Shown here piece after piece: positions 1-7,721 of a stretch of 7,721 bases of DNA. Position 1 is the first letter of the stretch, and each line of letters begins with the position of its first letter. The DNA lies in contig JAHZKU010000287.1 of assembly GCA_022600255.1 (NCBI GenBank), positions 1 through 7,721 on the forward strand, written 5' to 3'. The position numbers were made by a program, and so were the translations under genes. This DNA is from Actinomycetes bacterium (GTDB lineage Bacteria; Actinomycetota; Actinomycetes; S36-B12; GCA-2699445). The notes under the pieces are model-generated. The model was not told where the DNA came from, searched no databases, and saw only the letters and a program-made list of their open reading frames with translations.

Positions 1-46
1 GGCCTTCTCGGTCGAGGTCCACGCAAACGTCAAAATCGGTAAGTAG
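1..46 (+). CDS. Possible 3' end of a plus-strand gene (partial)
   Basis: Reading from base 2, the plus strand encodes AFSVEVHANVKIGK and then TAG at 44-46. The alternation of hydrophobic and polar residues looks like a C-terminal beta strand, and this frame is open to the left edge. With only 14 codons the product cannot be named and the frame may be open by chance. If real, it ends convergently against the broken FUSC-like gene on the minus strand. This would fit the observation that transporter-like sequence does not extend this far left. Confidence 0.25.
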   Translation, partial: AFSVEVHANVKIGK

Positions 47-107
47 CCCGGGCGATGTTTGGCAAGCCTGACATTGGTGCGCGGGCGATATTCCTGCTCC
101 CGGGCCC

Positions 108-839
108 GGCGTCCCAAGGGCAAGGCTTCTGAACCTGGATGTCAGCGTCTCCTGTCGGCTCGGCCCAAGAACCGCGATGAGTGCAATTGCCGCCCAATAG
201 GCTCGGGAAGCACCCGCGATCGTCGCTGCCAAAGTCACCGCGGCGACAACGAGGAAGGAGTAGCGGAAAGGCCCAATCCCGCCAGGATGGGCGTCTAAAT
301 AAGCGTCGCAGTATCGCCGCGTTGGGCGCCAAGGTATTCCGATCAACCGGAATTCGGGGCCATCCGCGCCATCGCGGAAGCACGGCGACGAGCACCAAGC
401 TCCACGCGGCACCGGCCACGATCGCCAGGATCGTTGTTGCCGTGACCGGACCACCCACAAGGCTGACGGCAAGGAGCCCTGTGATGGCCACGGGACTGAA
501 GGCCAACTGACTGGTCAGACCTCCGAGCATCATCGCGCCGAGCACCGTGAATAGGGCGAGGAGAAATGGAACTTCCAGCCAAATCATCCAGCTGATGAAC
601 ACGCCGAGTACCGAGGCTGTTGCAGAACCCACAGCGGCTACGACAGCCCAACGGAAAAACCCGAGGTCGGGTCCGAGGTAGCCAATCGAAACGTTGGCAG
701 CCACTATCGCCGCCAGGAGACCAGCCTTGATGTCGCCGAGTAAGTAGCCGGCGATTAAGGGAGCCAGAAGTGCCAGAACTGCCCGCACCGCGAGCTCCCA
801 GCGCAACACGAGTCGCATCGGCAGGGAATCGAAGTTCAC
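108..839 (-). pseudogene. FUSC-family membrane transporter, frameshifted and truncated
   Basis: The minus strand encodes a very hydrophobic protein resembling the FUSC family of integral membrane proteins (aromatic-acid exporter type). From MRLVLRWELAVRA (ATG at 818-816) there are about six membrane segments, ending near ILAIVAGAAWSLVLVAVLP. A soluble stretch (RWRGWPRIP to PSWRDWAF) follows. At 266-270 the original frame turns into Arg/Cys-rich non-membrane sequence. The adjacent frame there reads FRYSFLVVAAVTLAA, then SRAYWAAIALIAVLGPSRQE, which is the expected start of the second FUSC membrane half. Removing one T from the TTT of GCCTTTCCG joins the two frames. Left of about 108 no frame gives further membrane segments, so the C-terminal part is missing. 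The start may be GTG at 839-837, with TTAAGG six bases upstream, or the ATG at 818. A genuine pseudogene is favoured over a sequencing error because both a frameshift and a lost end are present. Confidence 0.6.
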
Positions 840-1229
840 ACACGACCTTAACGCTGGAAGTGTCCTGTTTCCCACCGAAGCGAAACCACTCCGCGAAGCC
901 TCATCACGGCCAGTAGCCAGGTCAAAGGCACCCGCAGTCCAACGAACTCAACCCGTGTCGTTCCTTATCCACCCATGGCTCTCGATGAGTTCCGATTCTC
1001 ACCTGACGTCGCCAGCGGAGGGACCAGCCCGGTTTAGTCCGCCGCGGTTTGATCCAATCGGTTCCGGGCCCACCAAAGCGAAACTACCTAGACTCGACGC
1101 GCAACGCGTAGGTCAAGAGTTCTACTCAGGTGACTCCACGTTTTGCCTAGTCAGAGGCCGTTTCGCCACGAATCACCGAGCGTAGGCCTCCCAAAAAGTC
1201 GCCAAGGCTCTGGCTCCAATCGCACTGCG

Positions 1230-1241
1230 GTTCGATCGAAC
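1230..1241. promoter_or_regulatory. 12-bp perfect palindrome GTTCGATCGAAC
   Basis: GTTCGATCGAAC equals its own reverse complement over 12 bases, and symmetry ends at the flanking G/G. It lies about 235 bases upstream of the first gene of the signal-peptidase operon, in otherwise gene-free sequence. A dimeric repressor site is possible. A single copy without a nearby promoter is weak evidence. Confidence 0.25.
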
Positions 1242-1280
1242 GGCAAGAATCCGGTCTTACTGCCCCTGCCGCGCTGGGTT

Positions 1281-1299
1281 CGGGTTTCGTACCCGTTTT
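1281..1299 (+). terminator. Weak terminator-like hairpin
   Basis: CGGGT (1281-1285) pairs with ACCCG (1291-1295) around a five-base loop, TTCGT, and is followed by TTTT (1296-1299). The stem is only five pairs and there is no clear upstream plus-strand gene to terminate. It could instead act in the leader of the operon, or be chance. Confidence 0.2.
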
Positions 1300-1459
1300 C
1301 CCGGCCTAACGCTGCAGGAACCGTGGCCTCAGCGTTGCCGCAACGTCAGGTCAAGATTGGCTCAATAAAGGGGCTTCACTAGTGAATTCGGTTGAGACGC
1401 TCCGTAGTTTGAAATTACGCAAAGTGGTCGGGTGCATACAGGTTCTCGTCCGACATTCG

Positions 1460-1470
1460 AGAAAGGAGGT
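1460..1470 (+). promoter_or_regulatory. Exceptionally long Shine-Dalgarno sequence
   Basis: AGAAAGGAGGT matches the complement of the conserved 16S rRNA 3' tail (anti-SD) without a mismatch over 11 bases. Its GGAGG core lies five bases before the ATG at 1475. It fixes the start of the small exported protein, although the same frame is open from 1382. It implies strong translation, as expected for a structural or abundant secreted product. Confidence 0.8.
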
Positions 1471-1474
1471 CACC

Positions 1475-1867
1475 ATGAAGACACGGAGGCAAATCGGTGC
1501 GGCTCTTGCGGGTGCGGCCCTAGTGGTAGCAGGAGGGTCAGCTTATACCGCTGCTAACACACTGACGGCCGATCCCTTCATGGGTGACGCATCCAACAGC
1601 GTGTCTGGTGTTACCGTCACATCAACGGACTTCATCTATTACGATGCCTCCGGCGACACGCTGAAATCGATCGTCTATAACGTCAGCGACGATTTGACGA
1701 CAAACGGGACGACAACCGCTACCGTCACTTCGAGCGTCGGCGACGTGAACCAATGCAACGTCGCGCAGTCAGCTATTACGTGCAACGTTTACGGGACCAG
1801 TTTGGGATGGTCGGTCGCCGGCCTAACAGCCATTGCACTCAGTGTTCAGACGAGTCAGACCACGTAA
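1475..1867 (+). CDS. Small exported beta-rich protein, likely substrate of the adjacent signal peptidase
   Basis: This 130-residue protein has an N-terminal export signal: positive MKTRRQ, a hydrophobic stretch at about residues 7-20 (IGAALAGAALVVAG), then GSAYTAANT with small residues suitable for cleavage at about 23-27. The mature part is rich in Thr, Ser, Val and Asp, predicts as beta strands, and has just two cysteines (Cys94 and Cys103, CNVAQSAITC), which could form one disulfide outside the cell. It resembles small actinobacterial exported proteins beginning SAxTAxNT that sit beside SipW-type signal peptidases, loosely analogous to TasA/camelysin substrates of Bacillus SipW. That resemblance is from memory of the pattern, not from a search. 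The start is set by the strong Shine-Dalgarno. It is first in an operon with the peptidase (135 bases downstream) and the DUF5305 gene. A role as surface fibre, pilin-like or matrix subunit is inference only. Confidence 0.82.
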   Translation: MKTRRQIGAALAGAALVVAGGSAYTAANTLTADPFMGDASNSVSGVTVTSTDFIYYDASGDTLKSIVYNVSDDLTTNGTTTATVTSSVGDVNQCNVAQSAITCNVYGTSLGWSVAGLTAIALSVQTSQTT

Positions 1868-1877
1868 CCGTCTGACT
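1853..1877 (+). promoter_or_regulatory. Stem-loop spanning the stop codon of the first operon gene
   Basis: AGTCAGAC (1853-1860) and GTCTGACT (1870-1877) are perfect reverse complements, giving an 8-bp stem with a nine-base loop that contains the TAA stop (1865-1867). AAA follows rather than a T-run, so this is not a classical intrinsic terminator. It may act as an attenuator or as an mRNA 3'-end stabiliser, separating high expression of the small protein from low expression of the peptidase. Confidence 0.45.
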
Positions 1878-1880
1878 AAA

Positions 1881-1893
1881 CACCACCGTGGTG
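1881..1893 (+). promoter_or_regulatory. Second short inverted repeat, CACCACCGTGGTG
   Basis: CACCA pairs with TGGTG around a three-base loop (CCG), and the flanking bases are partly complementary (AAC on the left, GTT on the right). It begins three bases after the first stem-loop, so the 135-base space before the signal peptidase gene opens with two tandem hairpins. No T-run follows. The function would be attenuation or transcript processing. Confidence 0.3.
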
Positions 1894-2002
1894 GGTTGTC
1901 CGTGTCGAACAGCGCCGGGCGACCCCCCACTTGTGGTTCTATAGGTTCACGACTAGGCCCTGCTCTCCCAGGGTCCATTCCAATGCGACAGGTGGCCGGC
2001 GA

Positions 2003-2551
2003 GTGAAACTGCGGGTTGTAATCACGGTCGCGATCATAGCGATCCTCTACCTGGTCTCAGGGCCGCGTCAGCTCGGCGGACCAGCCACCTACGTGACCAC
2101 TTTTGGCATCAGCATGGAACCGGGCATCAATGCTGGTGACCTCGTCATCGCGAAGGCGGCCGAAACGTATGAGATCGGGGAAACCGTTGCCTACCCCAGC
2201 GAAATACTCGGGGGACAAACCGTCCTGCACCGGATTGTGGATGAGACTCCAGAGGGTTTTGTAACGCAAGGGGACAATAACGACTGGGAAGATCGCGATC
2301 GTCCCACCACGGACGAGATTTATGGCAAGCAGTGGCTTCACATTCCGCAAGGTGGGGTATGGCTGAATCGACTCGCCCAACCGGCTGCGGTCGGTGGAAT
2401 CGTATTCTTGCTGCTCATTTGGTCCATACTGGCTGTGCAACCTGCTCACCGACCCAGACGGCTTAGACGTAGAACGTTGGGAGCCGTGCCGCACAAGCCG
2501 AGCGTGAAGAGCGGATCCGAGCTGCCCAGCTATCCAAGGAGGGGTGAGTAA
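2003..2551 (+). CDS. Signal peptidase I, SipW/archaeal-ER type
   Basis: This membrane endopeptidase removes signal peptides from exported proteins on the outer face of the membrane. The 182-residue protein has a first membrane segment at about residues 5-19, then the catalytic serine in ISMEPGINAGDLV (Ser37). His76 in TVLHRIV occupies the position that is Lys in ordinary bacterial LepB, which marks the Ser/His branch that includes Bacillus SipW and archaeal/ER enzymes. The conserved GDNN box is at residues 90-93, with acidic residues following (DWEDRDRP). A second membrane segment at about 127-145 leads into a basic tail (RPRRLRRR). The GTG start at 2003 is preferred because AGGTGG lies seven bases upstream; the frame is open further left to 1931 without a better start. 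Such enzymes usually serve a few dedicated substrates, and the likely one here is the small exported protein just upstream. The TAA stop directly abuts the ATG of the next gene, so translation is probably coupled. Confidence 0.93.
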   Translation: MKLRVVITVAIIAILYLVSGPRQLGGPATYVTTFGISMEPGINAGDLVIAKAAETYEIGETVAYPSEILGGQTVLHRIVDETPEGFVTQGDNNDWEDRDRPTTDEIYGKQWLHIPQGGVWLNRLAQPAAVGGIVFLLLIWSILAVQPAHRPRRLRRRTLGAVPHKPSVKSGSELPSYPRRGE

Positions 2552-3748
2552 ATGCCGGAGTCGGGAGCTAGCACGGAGTCCGAATACCCCGCCACGCTGG
2601 CCGACAACTCACCCGCAACCCTAGATACCTACCGCTCGGAGTTCCTGACAACCGCACTGGTCATCGCCGCCGTGGGCCTGCTGTTATCGCTTGTCGGCTG
2701 GACGCAGCCGACAACCAAACAGACCATGGCGGAATCCACGACGACTCAAGAAATGACTTTTGCTTACACTGCGCGTGTTTCTCCATCGCCGGCCTACCAG
2801 ACCCGAGAAGTCCGTTCTCCGGCTCCAGTGTTTCGCACCCAAGCCAACCTTGTTCAAGTAGAACTCGCCTACGACGGCGTGCCAGCAACAGTTACCTCCG
2901 AAATTCGCCTGTCTACGTCCAACGGTTGGCGCTGGACGCTGCCATCTACCAGCGAGCTAGATGCATCCACCGGATCCGGCACAGGCATCGTTGATCTGAA
3001 CCTAGACGCGCTGGACGAGCTAGCCGACAGTGGCGCCAAGGCCGCAGGCATCCCTGGGTCCGACATCACCGTTGTTGTGGCAGCAAAGGTCTCGTCCGCC
3101 GCTGGCGATTTCCAGCCCGAGCTAGCCCTCACCCTGTCGCAATCTTCACTGGCCCTAGCTGAAGATGAGGACAGCCTCGTAGTGGTTGATTCCCAATCCG
3201 GCTCGTCAGCCAGCACACAACCCAACAGCGTGAGTTTGTTGGGCATCGTGTCGATCGGCGTTTGGCCCATGCGCATCATTGGATTGCTGCTCCTGGCACT
3301 TGGCGGTATCGGTTGGTGGTTGCTGCGCACTCGGCCAACCGAGCACTCGGCGGCCTACCAAGCCGAGATCCACCGCAATCGCGAAATGGTTGTGCAGGCC
3401 GAGTCCGTCACCACCACCGGGATGGTGATCGACGTGGCCGACCTGGATTCCCTGGTTCGACTGGCCAAGCGATACGCGCTCATGATCCTGCACGTGACCA
3501 GCAAAGGGAAAGACACCTTCTACGTCCAAGACGAGTCGATCACGTATCGCTGGATTCCCCGATCAGATCAGGACACATCTGGCGACGATGCGCGCGGACC
3601 AGATTCTCCCGCGTCGGGCTCTGCAACACCAGCACTGACCGAGCAACAGCCCGCCCGGCCTCGCCCGACGAACCCGCCACCCCCCGAATCCTTCGGCCAA
3701 GGCCGTAGTGAGCCACCCACACCCCCACCACCGGGCGGTCGTTGGTAG
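2552..3748 (+). CDS. DUF5305 family two-TM membrane protein
   Basis: This 398-residue protein has the layout of DUF5305 proteins, which are common beside signal peptidase I genes in haloarchaea and some Actinobacteria. A short cytoplasmic N-terminus precedes TM1 (about residues 31-50). A large, presumably extracellular domain (about 51-226) begins with the family pattern MTFAYTARVSPSPAY, continues through PAPVFRTQANLVQVELAYDG and contains NGWRWTLP. TM2 lies within about 227-258, followed by a cytoplasmic domain with the characteristic IDVADLDSLVRLAKRYALMI and the later FYVQDESITYRW. The last ~60 residues are disordered and Pro-rich, with the runs NPPPPE and TPPPPG. The biochemical function of the family is unknown. 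Its gene follows the peptidase with no gap (TAA then ATG), and AAGGAGG lies nine bases upstream. It is therefore probably an accessory of the same export system, for example a substrate-holding or assembly factor (inference). Confidence 0.85.
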   Translation: MPESGASTESEYPATLADNSPATLDTYRSEFLTTALVIAAVGLLLSLVGWTQPTTKQTMAESTTTQEMTFAYTARVSPSPAYQTREVRSPAPVFRTQANLVQVELAYDGVPATVTSEIRLSTSNGWRWTLPSTSELDASTGSGTGIVDLNLDALDELADSGAKAAGIPGSDITVVVAAKVSSAAGDFQPELALTLSQSSLALAEDEDSLVVVDSQSGSSASTQPNSVSLLGIVSIGVWPMRIIGLLLLALGGIGWWLLRTRPTEHSAAYQAEIHRNREMVVQAESVTTTGMVIDVADLDSLVRLAKRYALMILHVTSKGKDTFYVQDESITYRWIPRSDQDTSGDDARGPDSPASGSATPALTEQQPARPRPTNPPPPESFGQGRSEPPTPPPPGGRW

Positions 3749-4210
3749 CCACCTGCGCAGGGACCACGGCCGCCAATCGTCCGGCAGCCAGGGCCCTAAA
3801 AATCTGCATCAACTCGCATGCGGTAACACCTGAGCTAAGCGGTGTGCCGTGGCCAAAGGAGCAGGTCCGGCGCACCATCACGCCACAACAGCTTGCGAGC
3901 CTCCTCGTCGCAGGCTCTGATGAAAATTGCGCAGAGCCATATCCGGCGGCAGGCAGGACAATGACTCGCCACCCCGCGCTCTGCGCCTCTGATGTCGCAA
4001 CCGCCTGGGAGCCCCCCTCACCACACCATCTTGGTGGTGGCTGGACCGCCATGCGCGACGGCAGGCGGGGCAGAGCCCAATCAGGCGCCCGCGCGCGGTG
4101 CCAATGCGCACACACTGCGACCGTCGTCCCACGGCCTCACTGAACCGTGGCTGTTTAGGTAAGCCAAGAGGCAGTGGGCCCGTGGCAGCGACTGAGTCAC
4201 GGTGGCCAAA
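3749..4210. other. Convergent gene-poor region
   Basis: About 460 bases separate the ends of the DUF5305 gene (plus) and the flavin-protein gene (minus). Open frames cross it on both strands (3742-4143 plus, 3540-4115 minus), but their products have no recognisable motif, carry scattered Cys/Arg/Pro, lack ribosome binding sites and, on the minus strand, overlap the DUF5305 gene by about 200 bases. They are not called. One small imperfect hairpin is visible (4021-4040). Otherwise nothing is recognised. Confidence 0.5.
4021..4040. terminator. Possible hairpin between converging genes
   Basis: CCACACCA (4021-4028) pairs with TGGTG plus TGG (4032-4040) around loop TCT, with one bulged G at 4037, giving eight pairs. 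It lies between two converging genes, where a terminator is expected. It has no T-run on either side and is more than 170 bases from either stop codon, so support is weak. Confidence 0.2.
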
Positions 4211-4915
4211 TCAGCCGAAGTGAATCTCATCTAGTGACCGGGGCGCAGGTTGGTCGTTGGATAGACGCGGGTCGGCGATCGGGGTGCCGGCCATCCGCGA
4301 CATTGGGACCACCCCCGCCCATATCGGGAGGTCGTAGTCAGCCTCGTCATCGACCGGTGGTCCGGTGCGAACCTTGACGGAGCAGTCGGTGATCGCCAAC
4401 TGCAGCACAGTGACTGACTTGTCTTCAGCGGGGGAAGGCTTACGAATCTCGTCCCAGCGGCCGGGTGTCATCCGGTTCACCAAGGCCGCCAACTCAGGGG
4501 TTTTGCGATCCTCAGGAACAACCTCCATCACACCAAACAGTGTGGCCGATTGGTAGTTGACGGACATGTGCTGCGCCGAGCGGGCCACCACAACCCCGTC
4601 CAAGGTGTAGGCGTTTAAGCAACACTCGCGACCATCGGCCAAGTCCCGAATCGCTCGACTAGCACTCGACCCGTGAATGTAGACCGTTTCCGGATCACAC
4701 CACAGCAGTGTGGGCAAGATCCGGAGGCCTTGATCGCCCTGGTAGGCCACAGTCCCATGTCCGACCTGTTCAACGATGGCCAGCGCACTAGCGACCTCGT
4801 ATGAGCCCCGCTCAGGGAGTCGGTGCAACCGACTTCGCGGTGTGGGCTGGTCAGCAGCTGTCTTGTTCGTCTCGGTGTTCACCCGGTAAGTCTGACAATA
4901 GTCGCGCACAATCAT
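4211..4915 (-). CDS. Pyridoxamine 5'-phosphate oxidase-like flavin/nucleotide-binding protein
   Basis: This 234-residue protein matches the split-barrel PNPOx-like family (COG3467 / Pyridox_ox_2 type), cytoplasmic proteins that bind a flavin such as FMN or F420. Family landmarks in order are TPRSRLHRLPERGSYE (25-40), the strand ILPTLLWCDPETVYIHGSSASR (66-87), LDGVVVARSAQHMSVNYQSATLFG (105-128), MTPGRWDEIRKPSPAE (149-164) and SVKVRTGPPVDDEADYDLPIWAGVVP (179-204). The length fits a complete family member. The substrate is unknown, and nearby genes give no pathway. The start is uncertain: neither ATG at 4915-4913 nor GTG at 4882-4880 has a Shine-Dalgarno, and conserved sequence begins only at about residue 25. 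A 223-residue product from the GTG, or a leaderless transcript, is possible. The gene is transcribed away from the GH16 gene. Confidence 0.88.
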   Translation of the reverse strand: MIVRDYCQTYRVNTETNKTAADQPTPRSRLHRLPERGSYEVASALAIVEQVGHGTVAYQGDQGLRILPTLLWCDPETVYIHGSSASRAIRDLADGRECCLNAYTLDGVVVARSAQHMSVNYQSATLFGVMEVVPEDRKTPELAALVNRMTPGRWDEIRKPSPAEDKSVTVLQLAITDCSVKVRTGPPVDDEADYDLPIWAGVVPMSRMAGTPIADPRLSNDQPAPRSLDEIHFG

Positions 4916-4932
4916 CCAACAAAGTCAGACAA
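4888..4932. promoter_or_regulatory. Paired GTCWGAC sites at the start of the flavin-protein gene
   Basis: AAGTCTGACAA (4888-4898) and AAGTCAGACAA (4922-4932) differ only at the central base and are 34 bases apart start to start, close to three helical turns. Each GTCWGAC core is itself a dyad, so the pair reads equally as direct or inverted repeats. They flank the ATG at 4915 and would both lie upstream of the alternative GTG at 4882. They face the divergent space shared with the GH16 gene. A two-site operator is plausible but unproven. Confidence 0.35.
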
Positions 4933-5075
4933 AACCGAAACCAGCATGGCCTCAACTGGAGCGAGCCACTTCGTACCCTAATCGGGTGAGTTTGCCCGCC
5001 GAACTCCCCAGACCCACCCTGAGCGGCGTGCAATGAAGGGACTGCTGTGTGTCGAACGCGCGTTGGGGGAGCAAG

Positions 5076-7721
<2,646 letters not shown>

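Larger units (their letters stand above)
840..1474. other. Gene-poor region upstream of the export operon
   Basis: About 630 bases lie between the transporter remnant and the first operon gene. Short open frames exist on the plus strand (955-1185 and 1143-1382), but their products are Arg/Pro/Ser-rich, lack recognisable motifs and have no good ribosome binding site, so they are not called. The region holds a 12-bp palindrome at 1230-1241, a small GC hairpin followed by four T at 1281-1299, and presumably the promoter of the operon. No convincing -35/-10 pair was found. TTGAGA at 1392-1397 and TTGGCT at 1357-1362 are possible -35 elements, but their partners are poor. No tRNA or other RNA gene was recognised. 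Confidence 0.5.

Noticed and set aside
47..107. GCCCGGG and CCCGGGC copies as a terminator stem
   Set aside because: The arms are separated by about 47 bases, there is no T-run, and each contains its own CCCGGG palindrome, so chance in GC-rich DNA is sufficient.
1221..1250. GGTTCGATCGAAC resembling a tRNA T-arm
   Set aside because: The sequence is a simple palindrome. No acceptor stem, D-arm or anticodon arm can be placed around it.
955..1382. Two short plus-strand frames upstream of the export operon
   Set aside because: Products are Arg/Ser/Pro-rich without signal, motif or good start context. The second ends inside the operon leader.
3540..4115. 191-codon minus-strand open frame in the convergent region
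   Set aside because: It overlaps the well-supported DUF5305 coding end by about 200 bases and reads as low-information Arg/Ala/Gly sequence without domain features.
3742..4143. 133-codon plus-strand open frame after the DUF5305 gene
   Set aside because: No ribosome binding site, no recognisable motif, composition rich in Arg/Cys/Pro/Ala as expected of non-coding GC-rich sequence, and its start overlaps the DUF5305 stop region.

Overview
The window looks like a moderately high-GC actinobacterial chromosome segment. The basis is G/C-rich third positions, GTG starts, strong AGGAGG-type ribosome binding sites, and gene families typical of Actinobacteria: a SipW/archaeal-type signal peptidase next to a DUF5305 protein, a pyridoxamine-phosphate-oxidase-like flavin protein, and a modular secreted GH16 glycosidase. 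All names come from reading the translated sequence; no database search was possible.

Left part (1-1474): a few codons that may end a plus-strand gene (stop at 44-46), then a minus-strand remnant of a FUSC-type membrane transporter gene. This remnant is frameshifted near 266-270 and loses recognisable transporter sequence left of about 108. About 630 bases without a convincing gene follow, holding a 12-bp perfect palindrome and a weak terminator-like hairpin.

Centre (1475-3748): a compact three-gene plus-strand unit. It has a small exported beta-rich protein with an exceptionally strong ribosome binding site, a signal peptidase I with the Ser/His arrangement of the SipW/ER/archaeal branch, and a two-TM DUF5305 membrane protein whose ATG directly follows the peptidase stop. 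An 8-bp stem-loop spans the stop codon of the first gene and a second short inverted repeat follows at once, which could set different expression levels for an abundant substrate and its processing enzyme. The inferred picture is a dedicated export/processing system: the peptidase matures the small protein (perhaps a surface fibre or matrix subunit), with the DUF5305 protein as membrane accessory.

Right part (3749-7721): a gene-poor convergent region, then a minus-strand flavin/PNPOx-like gene (4211-4915). A 160-base divergent region follows, carrying a near-perfect pair of GTCWGAC sites. Last is a large plus-strand gene (5076 to beyond the window end) for a secreted protein with four CBM4/9-like modules, two Pro/Thr linkers and a GH16 catalytic domain with an intact EIDWE active-site motif. 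The second linker is encoded by nine exact copies of a hexanucleotide. The gene is open at the right edge, so its C-terminus is not visible.
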